Shown in pieces: positions 24,647-33,149 of a stretch of DNA of 40,430 nucleotides. The translations under genes and the position numbers were made by a program. Within the stretch, counting starts at the first letter, position 1. Every line of letters begins with the position of its first letter. The notes beneath the pieces were generated by a model, which had not been told where the DNA came from, did no database searches, and saw only the letters and a list, made by a program, of their open reading frames with translations. This DNA is from CAYZXL01 sp964482435. GTDB lineage: Bacteria > Auribacterota > JABMQX01. The stretch covers positions 1 through 40,430 of the forward strand of contig CAYZXL010000040.1 in the NCBI GenBank assembly GCA_964482435.1. Reading direction: 5' to 3'.

Positions 24647-26344
24647 TCACTTCGCCTCACTCGGCGAATAAATCACACGCAGGGACGTCTTGCCGCCGCG
24701 GCTCTCTTTCCCGGAAACGCTTATCTCCGCATATGGACTGCCCTCGACGAGGGAGTTTTCAAACGCGACAGGTTTCTGGTCGAGCAAAACCTCCTTCGCT
24801 CGCGTCCGTTTCGGCAGAAGCAGATGAACTGTCAGGCCATCGGGCGCTCCTTTCCACGAGAGGATTGTTTCTCTTCGCGCCGGGTCGTGCGTGAAGCGAT
24901 AGCGGAACGTCGCCCCCGAAGCCGCATATGTCCCTGTGGCTTCTGCCTCGTCAATCCCGAGAGCAACCCACCTCGGGGACAGCGTAACTTTCCCGAACAG
25001 CTTCGAGGCATCCTCGATTCCCGCCAGCCCTTCCATCATCGCCGAAGCCACCGCTGCCGCTCCCCACCCGGCTGGTCCTCCACCTTGCGGCTTTCCGTCC
25101 CTGGTGTAAAAGAAATCGAGCGTGCCATCCCTATCGCAGATTTGCTTGACCCTTCTCAGGATGTCAACCGCGTAATCCTCGAAGCCGTGCCGGAACGCCG
25201 CTTTCGCGAGTTCCCCGGCGACGAAAATGGAAATCCCGCCGTTGATGTACTTCCCTGCCGGATGCACGCAGCCACGTGGGTAAGGCGGGTCAATCGTGAA
25301 CCATTCCGCAAAGGCGTCGGTCTTCTTTCGCCGCTCCATGTACTCGCGGATGATTGATACGCATTGCGGGTGGTCGGCAATCCCGCGGTTCATGTCGTAG
25401 GTATTGCTGAGGCTGAGAATCTGGGTTTCCGGCACATTGCCGAGGTAGGTTGGCCATTCGAGCATAACCTGGTGCGTGTAAAACTTCCCGTTCCAGCAGA
25501 CCTTGTTCGTCCGCTCCCTGAAGCCTTTCGCCTTCTCCTCCCACGCCAGCGCCTTTTCTTCGTTCTTCAAATGCCTCCACATCGTCGCCAGGCGAAGGCT
25601 CGCATCGTACATCCCGCTGTTGTCGCCGTGCATGATGCTCATCGTCATCCCCGGCTCGATGCTGCGGCGGTCCGGATGGTGAAAGAACGTGAAGTCCCAT
25701 GTGTCAATCGAGAACGTCCGCTTGACGAGCTGATGCGTCTTCGACCACCTCGTCTCGTCGGTCATGCAATACTCAAGACCCTTCTCGAGCGCCTCGAGCC
25801 TCGCCCGCATCCATTCGTCGTCGCCCGTCGCCTGCCACGCCGTGTGCACTCCCTCGACCATCAGGTACTCGATGTCCGCCTCCATTTGCAGCCGCGCGAA
25901 AGCCAGCCCGTCCGGACGGTCGAATTGCGCAAACCTCGGCCCGCTGAACGTCGCGTGCGGGTCTTTTGCCGAAATAAGCATCTCGTAGAAAAAACCCTCC
26001 CCCGCCTGGCGCGACAGAAACTCGTCGAGCGCCGACGTGACGTCCTCCTCCCAGTACTTGTACCCCTTCATCTCGTGAATGTGGTCTCGCAGCCACGTCG
26101 GGTTCATCCTCACCTTCCGACCCCGAACGGTAAAGATGCTGCTGTCCCGCCGAACGATTTCCTTGAGCTTCTCGAAGAATCTCTCCCACGACGGGTCCGA
26201 CTTCACGAGTATCGTCGTCTGCGGCCTCTGGTCTGCCGTCTTGGTTCCAGCGCCGGGCTTGGTCTGCTGACCTGGCGCAATGGCACAGAAGACGAAAGCG
26301 CCCAGTGCGCCCAAAATCAATCGGAAGTGGCCTCTTTTTGCCAT
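24647..26344 (-). CDS. Secreted six-hairpin glycosidase-like protein
   Basis: A 565-residue exported protein. The signal peptide is FRLILGALGAFVFCAIAPGQ. The central part has the alternating helices and aromatic/acidic loops of an (alpha/alpha)6 barrel: TWLRDHIHEMKGYKYWEED near residues 85-105, MHGDNSGMYDASLRLATM, YDMNRGIADHPQC and GGGPAGWGAAAVASAMMEG. A C-terminal beta-sandwich follows (TLSPRWVALG ... LRVIYSP). This fold is shared by GH15-, GH63-, GH65- and GH78-type enzymes; I cannot assign a family or substrate. Candidate acids are the Asp and Glu of RDHIHEMKG and the Asp of HGDN. ATG 26344 follows GAGGAGGGG and starts the signal peptide; the longer frame to 26398 lacks both. A promoter at 26407-26435 fits. 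It probably helps break down oligosaccharides in the periplasm. Confidence 0.65.
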   Translation of the reverse strand: MAKRGHFRLILGALGAFVFCAIAPGQQTKPGAGTKTADQRPQTTILVKSDPSWERFFEKLKEIVRRDSSIFTVRGRKVRMNPTWLRDHIHEMKGYKYWEEDVTSALDEFLSRQAGEGFFYEMLISAKDPHATFSGPRFAQFDRPDGLAFARLQMEADIEYLMVEGVHTAWQATGDDEWMRARLEALEKGLEYCMTDETRWSKTHQLVKRTFSIDTWDFTFFHHPDRRSIEPGMTMSIMHGDNSGMYDASLRLATMWRHLKNEEKALAWEEKAKGFRERTNKVCWNGKFYTHQVMLEWPTYLGNVPETQILSLSNTYDMNRGIADHPQCVSIIREYMERRKKTDAFAEWFTIDPPYPRGCVHPAGKYINGGISIFVAGELAKAAFRHGFEDYAVDILRRVKQICDRDGTLDFFYTRDGKPQGGGPAGWGAAAVASAMMEGLAGIEDASKLFGKVTLSPRWVALGIDEAEATGTYAASGATFRYRFTHDPARRETILSWKGAPDGLTVHLLLPKRTRAKEVLLDQKPVAFENSLVEGSPYAEISVSGKESRGGKTSLRVIYSPSEAK

Positions 26345-26406
26345 CGTGCCCCTCCTCAGGATACGTCGCTCCGGGAAGTCCCGGTTGTGCTCACACACCT
26401 GGCCCG

Positions 26407-26435
26407 ATAATATGCCTCCGCCCCCATTTCATCAA
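26407..26435 (-). promoter_or_regulatory. Promoter of the six-hairpin glycosidase-like gene
   Basis: On the minus strand TTGATG (26430-26435) and TATTAT (26407-26412) are separated by exactly 17 bases. Transcription would begin near 26400 and leave a leader of about 55 bases before ATG 26344. Confidence 0.55.
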
Positions 26436-26450
26436 GCCTCTGCTTCAATG

Positions 26451-26466
26451 GGGTGTGGCTGTATTT
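26451..26466 (+). repeat. GGGTGTGGCTGTATTT box
   Basis: Exact 16-base match to 16236-16251, about 10 kb away. It is followed by CCGTGGCGATGGGT, a worn version of the GGTGGCACGGGC that follows the box at 16098. Confidence 0.65.
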
Positions 26467-26772
26467 CCGTGGCGATGGGTGTTGTCTGGGACCTCCACGA
26501 CGTGGGAGGGCACATTATGCCGCCCCTTCAGGGCTTCGGTTCCTGTGATATGGGATACCCGGGGCGGTGCCCAGAGGGAGGTGATCGGAGAAAAGGCTCC
26601 AGCCCTGACGGGGCGAAATATCAGTGGAAACCTTAACACCCAGCCACACCCATAGTTTTGTTTTCTGATGGACAAGTCGGGTTGGGTGAGTTAATCTTGT
26701 GGGTGGAAAAGCGTTCAGGAAGGGGCTGTGGTCTCGTTGGCAATTTTGAGATGCCTTTGGGAGGTGGTTGAG

Positions 26773-27495
26773 ATGTCAAGGTCACGCGGGTTCACGTTGA
26801 TCGAGCTTTTAGTGGTCATCGCAATCGTGGCGATATTGGCGGCGTTGCTATTGCCAGTGCTCCATTCCTCGAAAGAAAAGGGGCGGGCGATAAGGTGCCT
26901 GAGCAACATGCACCAGCTTGCGGTGGCGATGAGCATGTACACGAACGATTTCGACGGGCGACTGCCTCACACGGGACGGATGGGGAGACCGCCGGGAGGC
27001 GGGTACGTCGCCGGCGGGAATTACGTTGCCTATCCGCAGGACGCAAGCGCGTGCCAGCGAATCCGAATCGAAGAGGGGGAACTGTGGACGTACGTCTATC
27101 CCGGGTTTCAAAGGTTCAAGGAGATGCCCGACGAGTGGTATCGGTCGTCCGACAAGAACGTTTACCTCTGCCCGTCTGCGGTGCCGCCGGGAAAGGCGCG
27201 CGGGTTCAGTTATCCGATGAATTGCCGCCTTGAGGAGAACCAGAGCGGGAGTTTCATCGGGGAGGGGATTCAGTTGGGGCAGATAAGGAGCCCCTCGAGA
27301 ACCATTCTGTTAGTGGACGAGAGCGGCTGGTCGTGCAACGACGGGCACTTCATGCCCGAATCCAATTTCGATGTCGGGACTGAAATCCACACCGGCGGCG
27401 GAAACCTCACCTTCTGCGACTTCCACGCCGCCTGGATTCGCAAGGAAGAGCTCGATAAGCGACTCAGCGACATGGACCAGTTCCGCTGGTGGTAG
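26773..27495 (+). CDS. Prepilin-type protein with C-terminal H-x-G-G / DF-H motif
   Basis: A 240-residue pseudopilin-like protein. The N-terminus RGFTLIELLVVIAIVAILAA (residues 5-24) is a textbook class III signal peptide, cleaved after Gly6 by a prepilin peptidase and methylated on Phe, followed by LLPVLHSSKEKGRAIRCLSNMHQLAVAM. The C-terminal end HTGGGNLTFCDFHAAWI (about 210-226) corresponds to the H-x9-D-G/H motif of the large families found in PVC bacteria, with CDFH in place of ADGH. Such proteins occur in dozens of copies per genome and may be substrates of a type II secretion or pseudopilus system. ATG 26773 follows GGGAGGTGG; no pilus assembly genes are nearby. The function of this copy is unknown. 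Confidence 0.85.
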   Translation: MSRSRGFTLIELLVVIAIVAILAALLLPVLHSSKEKGRAIRCLSNMHQLAVAMSMYTNDFDGRLPHTGRMGRPPGGGYVAGGNYVAYPQDASACQRIRIEEGELWTYVYPGFQRFKEMPDEWYRSSDKNVYLCPSAVPPGKARGFSYPMNCRLEENQSGSFIGEGIQLGQIRSPSRTILLVDESGWSCNDGHFMPESNFDVGTEIHTGGGNLTFCDFHAAWIRKEELDKRLSDMDQFRWW

Positions 27496-27618
27496 TAAGG
27501 GGCCGATTTGCGAAGACCCACGAAATGAGGGGGGCTTGAGCGCCGGAGGGGGTCTGTATCTCTCGCTGCGATGGCGTTTACCGCGCCGATGCACCTGCCT
27601 CCTCTTGCTGAAAAACCG

Positions 27619-27647
27619 TTGCGGACTGTGAGCCAACGCCGTATCAT
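27619..27647 (+). promoter_or_regulatory. Possible promoter of the NHL-gingipain gene
   Basis: TTGCGG (27619-27624) and TATCAT (27642-27647) are 17 bases apart, about 95 bases before ATG 27742. The match to consensus is fair, not strong. Confidence 0.3.
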
Positions 27648-27741
27648 CCCCCGTCGAGGCTACGGATATATTGGACTGTTCTCTTATGGACGGCGTCTCG
27701 CCTGCGACATTGCTTCGCGCGGAAAGGAAGGTCAATCGGCC

Positions 27742-30700
27742 ATGAAAGCAAGAAAAGTCTCTGGAGTTGTGCCGCTTTTGCTCGCGGCGTTGATATGCCC
27801 CTGCTTTCACGACGGGCAGGCGGAGGAGTCGTACAGCTTTGTACTGAAGTGGGGTGTGCGTGGCTCGGGAGATGGGCAGTTTAACCAGCCCCGCGGTATC
27901 GCGGCGGACTTGACGGGAAGCATCTACGTCGCGGACACGTGGAATCACAGGATTCAGAAGTTCGACTCTTCGGGGAAGTTCCTGAGGAAATGGGGCGGTC
28001 AGGGGACAAGCGATGGGCAATTCGCGACGCCGCAGGGAGTGGCGGTGGACGTTCTGAAGAACCTCGTTTATGTGCTGGACTCGGGGAATTGCCGGGTTCA
28101 GAAGTTCGACACCTCGGGAACGTTCCTGAAGAAGTGGGGCTCTCCGGGGACTGGCAACGGACAGTTTGGCGAGTCCCCTATGGGAAGCGGTCCGTGCGGG
28201 ATTGCGGTGAGCATGTGGGGAGAGGTTTTCGTGGCGGATACCTGGAACAGCAGGATTCAGGTCTTTGATGGGGAGGGGAAGTTCCTGCGGAAATGGGGCT
28301 CGGAGGGTCAGGGGGATGGGCAGTTTGAGGAACCCCGCGGAATTGCGGCAGATTCGGAAGAAATTGTTTACGTGGTTGAATGGAGCAACCACAGGGTTCA
28401 GAAGTTCGACTACTGGGGCTCCTTCCGGGACAAATGGGGACAGAGCGGCATCGGCGATGGCTGGTTCAATTCGCCTTCTGCGGTGGCTCTTTACCCCGGC
28501 TACCTGTCGTCGCAAAACCGGGAGATTTTCGTTGTTGACACGTGGAACCACAGGATTCAGAAGTTCGATCGGTGGGGAGGCTTCTTGACTAAATGGGGCT
28601 CGCACGGCGACAGCGACGGTCAGTTCTCTGTCCCCATGGGAACAACGCTGGACGCGGCGGGAAATGTTTATGTCGCGGACACCGACAACCACAGGATTCA
28701 GAAGTTCCGACAGGATTACCTGGTCAGGGGCATCGCTGGGCCGCCTGATTTGCCTACCATAGAATGGAACACGGTGCTCGGCAGAGAGTACCGACTGTAT
28801 GTGTCGTCGGACCTCGTCACCTGGGCGTGGGCGGGGAAACAGAACGGCTGGGGGGTTGGGTTCAACTATTGGACGGACGACGGGAGTCATCCCCTTGGGC
28901 CGCCTTCCGCGACCAGGCGGCGTTTCTACCGGGTTGGAGAAGAAACAGCCAGCGGGTATTGGTTCCTGATCCTGACTCCAGCCGAATTTCAAAACGCCCT
29001 TCTGCCGCTGTTGGCTCACAAGAGTACGACCGGCGTGTCAACGATGCTTGAGACGCTGGAATCCATTTATTCGGACCCGGCGTATTCCGGTGGACGTGAC
29101 CCGCAGGAGAAGATCAAGCTGGCAATTGCCGATGCTTATGACAGGTATGGCATCCAGGCTGCCATGTTAGTCGGGGACGTGGATAAGTTTCCTGTGCGAT
29201 ACATCCGCAACTGGGACTCGACAATCTGGGGGCACAGCTTCGCACCAAGCGACCTTTATTACGCCGACCTCTACGATTATTCAGATAACGACCCGTGGGA
29301 CCTGGACACCGGAGCTTTCGACGACTGGGATTCAAACCACAACGGTCTGTTCGGGGAGACGGGGCGGCCGGAAGGCGCCTCAAACAACTGGAGCGAACTG
29401 AATCTGGACAAGGTTGATCTCAAACCGGAGATTGCTATCGGGCGCATCCCGGCTTCAACTGTTCAGGAAGTCGAAAGGATGGTCCGCAAGATCATCGCCT
29501 ACGAGAAGATGGATTCCCCCGCCTGGGCAAAACGCCTGATGCTTGTCACGGGGAACTGGGATAGCCCGGACGCCCGTGCCGATGAGATCGCAAATAGCAT
29601 GGCGGGCATCGGCTACACGAGCATCAAGCACTACTGGACAAGCGACTGGACCACTTATCCCAACGAGATAGACCGGGCGAATCTGTTGAACGCTGAGTTG
29701 AACAACGGCGTTCGCTTTGTCGCGTATCTCGGGCACGGGGCGGGTGGAACCATAGGAAGTCGCGGCGGCAATGGAGGGCTCTGGGCGGGCTGGTACAGTT
29801 ATCTCGACATCCCCGGACTTAACGACGCCGGCAAGCTCCCGGTGATTCTTGCGGCTGCGTGCGGGACGGCGGCGTTTCATTTTCCGGATTGGCCATATCT
29901 CGATGAGTCAGGCAGCGAGATCGGTTGTGACGCGGAGGAGGATGCCGCGTTCGGGAGGGACGCCACGTTCAAGAAGGTGCCGAATCCAGGGAATCCTTCT
30001 CTGATTCGCTTTGAATCGTACAATTACCCGGGGTACTATGTCGGGCGGCAGGATTCGGATTTGTACATTCTTGAAGGGAACACGGACGCATTTCAAATTG
30101 TCGCTCCCAGGCACGACCCCGCTCTCTATTGGCGTTCGATTCGCTCATACAATTATCCCGATCGCTATATCCGCCACATGTTCTTCACCGGGGAGCTCAC
30201 GACGGTTGCGACAGACCTCGACAAGCAGGATGCGACGTTTCGGGTGGTCCCCGGTCTGGCGGACTCAACGATCGCTGCGACGTACCAGTGCGTCTCTTTT
30301 GAATCGTGGAACTTCCCCGGATACTTTCTCAAGGACGAAAATGGGACATTGGTCCTGCGGCGAAGACTGACCTGCAATGTTGAGTTTGACCGGAACGCGA
30401 CCTTTATGCAGGTGGCCGGTCTGGCGGACGGCTCTGCGGAATCCTTCGAGTCTTACACCAAACCCGGTCATTTCATTCGGCATTGGAATTTCCATCTCTA
30501 TGTCGAGTTGAGCGAGGGGACATTTTTCGACGAAGACGCCACCTTCCGGCTGGAGTCGCCTCAATACGATCCAACCGCCTATTATTGTTCTCTTCAGTTG
30601 GGTTATACGAATCTCCTCGTCCTTTGCGCGGAAGACGGCGGAGAAATCGTGGCAGAGGTCAAGACGGTTGATTCAATTGAGGAAGAGGCCGCCGCGACGT

Positions 30701-31218
30701 TTCGGATGATGCCGGGCCTGGCTGATCCCGCGGCAAGCGACCTCGTTTCTTTCCAGGCTCTGGCCGCGGAAAAGCAGGGAGGCGTGCTAAGGCTCAGGAG
30801 CTATCCCGAACGGTATCTCCGCCACCAGTTCTACCGACTGAAACTCCACGAGAGACGCCCGGCGAATCTTCGGGATTACCCGGAGCCAGCCGCGCTCCAG
30901 CCGCCGGCGTACGACCTCGACTGCATGCCGGAGCACTTCTTGCTCAAGCACGACGTCGGCGCGATTGCTTATATCGGCTCTTATACCGGCGCGCAACCGG
31001 ACGCGATTGACATGGTTCAGCACTTCTTCGATGAAGTCATTGCGTGGCATCCGACGGTGCTTCCGCTGGGGGAATACTGGAAGTTTGCCATAATGAGATT
31101 TATGGAGGTGGATTTCCCGCGGATCGAGCAGTTCTGGGGCCAATGGCAGGCTGGGGCTATCTACCAGCACGTCCATAAGATGATGCTTTTCGGTGACCCT
31201 TCATTGCGAATGCCATAG
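27742..31218 (+). CDS. Secreted NHL-propeller / gingipain-type (C25) protease with AbfB insert
   Basis: A 1,158-residue protein. After a signal peptide (VVPLLLAALICPCFHDGQA) come six NHL repeats (about 28-330), each with K-W-G-x-x-G-x-G-D-G-Q-F and VADTWNHRIQKF, forming a six-bladed propeller. Next is a short module ending FYRVGEE (about 340-400), then a peptidase C25 domain: LVGDVDKFPVRY, catalytic H665 (YLGHGAGG) and C707 (LAAACGTAAF). Between about 732 and 1050 the C25 domain is interrupted by repeated beta-trefoil segments of the AbfB type (FESWNFPGYFL, FESYTKPGHFIRHWN, DATFRL), which in known proteins bind arabinofuranose. The C25 domain then resumes (IAYIGSYTGAQPDAI ... LFGDPSLRMP). ATG 27742 begins the signal peptide, with AAGGAAGGT upstream. 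Probably an exported cysteine protease that targets glycan-bearing proteins. Confidence 0.85.
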   Translation: MKARKVSGVVPLLLAALICPCFHDGQAEESYSFVLKWGVRGSGDGQFNQPRGIAADLTGSIYVADTWNHRIQKFDSSGKFLRKWGGQGTSDGQFATPQGVAVDVLKNLVYVLDSGNCRVQKFDTSGTFLKKWGSPGTGNGQFGESPMGSGPCGIAVSMWGEVFVADTWNSRIQVFDGEGKFLRKWGSEGQGDGQFEEPRGIAADSEEIVYVVEWSNHRVQKFDYWGSFRDKWGQSGIGDGWFNSPSAVALYPGYLSSQNREIFVVDTWNHRIQKFDRWGGFLTKWGSHGDSDGQFSVPMGTTLDAAGNVYVADTDNHRIQKFRQDYLVRGIAGPPDLPTIEWNTVLGREYRLYVSSDLVTWAWAGKQNGWGVGFNYWTDDGSHPLGPPSATRRRFYRVGEETASGYWFLILTPAEFQNALLPLLAHKSTTGVSTMLETLESIYSDPAYSGGRDPQEKIKLAIADAYDRYGIQAAMLVGDVDKFPVRYIRNWDSTIWGHSFAPSDLYYADLYDYSDNDPWDLDTGAFDDWDSNHNGLFGETGRPEGASNNWSELNLDKVDLKPEIAIGRIPASTVQEVERMVRKIIAYEKMDSPAWAKRLMLVTGNWDSPDARADEIANSMAGIGYTSIKHYWTSDWTTYPNEIDRANLLNAELNNGVRFVAYLGHGAGGTIGSRGGNGGLWAGWYSYLDIPGLNDAGKLPVILAAACGTAAFHFPDWPYLDESGSEIGCDAEEDAAFGRDATFKKVPNPGNPSLIRFESYNYPGYYVGRQDSDLYILEGNTDAFQIVAPRHDPALYWRSIRSYNYPDRYIRHMFFTGELTTVATDLDKQDATFRVVPGLADSTIAATYQCVSFESWNFPGYFLKDENGTLVLRRRLTCNVEFDRNATFMQVAGLADGSAESFESYTKPGHFIRHWNFHLYVELSEGTFFDEDATFRLESPQYDPTAYYCSLQLGYTNLLVLCAEDGGEIVAEVKTVDSIEEEAAATFRMMPGLADPAASDLVSFQALAAEKQGGVLRLRSYPERYLRHQFYRLKLHERRPANLRDYPEPAALQPPAYDLDCMPEHFLLKHDVGAIAYIGSYTGAQPDAIDMVQHFFDEVIAWHPTVLPLGEYWKFAIMRFMEVDFPRIEQFWGQWQAGAIYQHVHKMMLFGDPSLRMP

Positions 31219-31258
31219 CTGTAGAGAGAACCATTTTTTAGACGGGATTTCAGATGGG

Positions 31259-31280
31259 CGGGATAATCTTGTTTATCCCG
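31259..31280 (+). terminator. Possible terminator after the C25 protease
   Basis: CGGGATAA-TCTTGT-TTATCCCG is a perfect 8-bp stem 40 bases after the stop codon. Only a weak T-rich stretch (TTATTCT) follows, so termination efficiency is doubtful; it may be another palindromic repeat. Confidence 0.4.
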
Positions 31281-31324
31281 TTATTCTCGCCGAAAAATCC
31301 GCGCTACGCCGCGACCAGGCAGGG

Positions 31325-31396
31325 CTCTCGCAAAGCCGCTAAGACGCAAAGAACGACGCCCTGTGAACCCTCCGCGCCTTTGCGTCTTGGCGAGAG
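31325..31396. repeat. Inverted repeat of the GCGTCTTTGCG type, copy 2
   Basis: The left arm (31325-31351) contains CTCTCGC and AAGACGCAAAG, split by an extra eight bases. The right arm (31375-31396) reads CGCCTTTGCGTCTTGGCGAG plus AG. It matches the copy at 22939-23013. Confidence 0.7.
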
Positions 31397-31578
31397 AAAA
31401 CGAAATCCGGGTTGTGGCCTCAAAGTGAGTGCTGCGCACACTGGATTTTCATGGTCTCCGGGTGAACGAAGTTCATGATAGACTGTGGTGGGTTCCTTTC
31501 ACAGCCGAGGAATTGGCTGCGGCTGCTGGGCGGGTGGGTGGCACGTGCGGTCGCAGAAGAGGAGGTGTGGTTTCCGCG

Positions 31579-32391
31579 ATGGCAGATTTGGCTGCTCACG
31601 GTCCTAATGAGGCGAAAATCAGGACGGAGAGGGTGGCTGTCTGCCAGATAAGGTGCGTGGATAGCGACGTCGAGGGGAACATCGCCAGGGTAACGAGAGC
31701 CGTCGAGGAAGCTGCCGCGAGAGGGGCGCAGATTGCGGCATTTCCTGAGACGGTTTTCATCGGCTGGGTGAACACCGCCGCTCATCAACTCGCTCAGCCG
31801 ATTCCGGGACGGTTCAGCGACATCGTCTGCCGCCTCGGCAAAAAGCACCGCATCATGATTTCCATCGGGCTGACGGAGAAGGTCGCGGAAGGGATTTACG
31901 ATTCGATGATTCTCCTCAGCAGCGAGGGCGAGATTCTCCTCAAGCACAGGAAAATCAATACCATGCCGGAGTTGATGACCCCGCCGTATCTCCAGGGGAA
32001 GAAAGAGGACTTGTCCGCGGTTGATACGCCGCTCGGAAGAATCGGCGCGATGATTTGCGCGGACAGTTTCGTGGACAAGCATCACGAGATCATGAAATCG
32101 CTCTGTCCCGACCTTCTGCTTATTCCTTATGGCTGGGCCGCCGAGAGAAACGAGTGGCCCGGGCACGGCAAAAAGCTTGAGGAAACCGTCTGCCGTATCG
32201 CCAAGAACGTCGGCGCCGCCGTCGTCGGGACAAACCTCATCGGCGAAATCACCTGCGGCCCCTGGAAAGGCAAGACCTACGAAGGCCACAGCGTCGTCAC
32301 CGACTCCACCGCCAAAATCCTCGCCATAGGCAAGGACAGCGAGGAGGAAATCCTCATGGTTGACGCTGCGCTGCCACGATCAGGGGGATAG
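31579..32391 (+). CDS. Carbon-nitrogen hydrolase (nitrilase superfamily)
   Basis: A 270-residue cytoplasmic hydrolase of C-N bonds with the complete catalytic triad: E57 in FPETVF, K125 in LKHRKINT and C160 in GAMICADSF. The typical alpha-beta-beta-alpha order is visible, from VAVCQIRC to VDAALP. Family members act as amidases, nitrilases, carbamoylases or glutaminase subunits. The deep branch cannot be set by eye, though HRKIN-x-MPELM and the absence of extra domains fit a small-molecule amidase. ATG 31579 is chosen because the family begins close to RVAVCQI; GTG 31567 is in frame but overlaps the Shine-Dalgarno. The frame extends further upstream to 31429, but that part has no homology-like sequence. 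It stands alone, with a gene on the other strand downstream. Confidence 0.85.
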   Translation: MADLAAHGPNEAKIRTERVAVCQIRCVDSDVEGNIARVTRAVEEAAARGAQIAAFPETVFIGWVNTAAHQLAQPIPGRFSDIVCRLGKKHRIMISIGLTEKVAEGIYDSMILLSSEGEILLKHRKINTMPELMTPPYLQGKKEDLSAVDTPLGRIGAMICADSFVDKHHEIMKSLCPDLLLIPYGWAAERNEWPGHGKKLEETVCRIAKNVGAAVVGTNLIGEITCGPWKGKTYEGHSVVTDSTAKILAIGKDSEEEILMVDAALPRSGG

Positions 32392-32459
32392 GGGGGCACG
32401 GCGCGTCCCGCGGCAGGCCGGGGGTCAGCCCTCAGGGGCTTGCCGGGGTGCTTCAGGCC

Positions 32460-33149
32460 CTACTTCAGCGGTGACTTACCGGCGTCTTGTAGCTTCTTGT
32501 TCAGCTCCTCTCTTTTCTTCTTCTCGATCTCAGGCCTGACGTAGTAAAAGTCGAAGAGGGCGTCCAAAACGTCAAGATTCCATTCGGCTTCGCCCGGCTC
32601 TACTTCGATGATGTCTCCGGTATGGGTGCACTTGGTTGGATGGGCCGCAAAATTGCCCACCGCCCTTATTGCATCCAGGTTGCTCGCGATGTTGCTCGGC
32701 AGCGACGCGAGGACTTCGTCGATCTGGCCGCTGAGGTCCTTCGACTTTGTCCCCGCCGACTCGCGCAGCACCGCCTGCAGGCACCTGCGCGAGAGGGCCG
32801 CGCTTGCCTTCGGACTCAGGGGGAGCACCGCGGCGGCTTCTGTGTAGTCCTCGGCAACGTGAGCCGGGACCGGGGTTGGGACCGGGGGGCGCGCGGTGGC
32901 GCGGGGCCACACGAGATGCTCGACCGCCCGTTCGGGTTTGCCCGTTAGCCGGTTCACCTCAGCGTGGTCGAGGGCTACCAGATGACGCAAGCAGTTGGGG
33001 CACCGCGAGATTGTGAGTTGCGAGGTTTCCTTGTCCGATTGCGCAAGTATCCAATTGTAGGCCTGTTGTGCGACGGTCGGGGCCTCTAACCTGACGGCGA
33101 CACGGCAATGGGGGCACGTTGTTGTCTGATTGGGCTGATAAGCTGGCAT
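32460..33149 (-). CDS. DUF4145 protein with N-terminal zinc ribbon
   Basis: A 229-residue protein. Two Cys pairs, C12-x2-C15 (TCPHCR) and C50-x2-C53 (RCPNCL), form a zinc ribbon. The segment SPKASAALSRRCLQAVLRE through IRAVGNFAAHPTK and VEPGEAEWNLDVLDALFDFYY is a clear DUF4145 domain with its GNFAAHP signature. The C-terminus is Lys/Glu-rich. DUF4145 domains accompany restriction enzymes, other nucleases and orphan genes near mobile elements; no biochemical role is firmly known. ATG 33149 has GGAGGG eight bases upstream. The gene is isolated between repeat-rich spaces, and its 5' flank holds a diverged copy of the repeat also found upstream of 33650-34183, which suggests cassette-like acquisition. 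Confidence 0.75.
   Translation of the reverse strand: MPAYQPNQTTTCPHCRVAVRLEAPTVAQQAYNWILAQSDKETSQLTISRCPNCLRHLVALDHAEVNRLTGKPERAVEHLVWPRATARPPVPTPVPAHVAEDYTEAAAVLPLSPKASAALSRRCLQAVLRESAGTKSKDLSGQIDEVLASLPSNIASNLDAIRAVGNFAAHPTKCTHTGDIIEVEPGEAEWNLDVLDALFDFYYVRPEIEKKKREELNKKLQDAGKSPLK

Larger units (their letters stand above)
26345..26772. other. Intergenic region with a composite repeat
   Basis: 428 bases between divergent genes. The left part carries the minus-strand promoter. Then comes the GGGTGTGGCTGTATTT box (26451-26466) and a long repeat-like stretch (about 26515-26655) with CCGCCCCTTCAGGGCTTCGG, GGGATACCCGGGGCGGTGCC and CTGACGGGGCGAAATATCAG, a type seen scattered through PVC-type genomes. 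It ends in an inverted echo of the box (CAGCCACACCC, about 26641-26651). Nothing coding was seen. Confidence 0.5.
31219..31578. other. Gap with hairpin and inverted repeat
   Basis: 360 bases between the protease and the amidohydrolase. It holds the hairpin 31259-31280 and the inverted repeat 31325-31396. The right part has an open frame upstream of the amidohydrolase start but no sign of coding. GAGGAGGT (31559-31566) precedes the chosen start by 12 bases. Confidence 0.4.

Noticed and set aside
27310..29019. 569-codon minus-strand open frame
   Set aside because: Exactly opposite the prepilin end and the NHL repeats of the C25 protease; its sequence is a periodic shadow of those repeats, with no start signal or domain.
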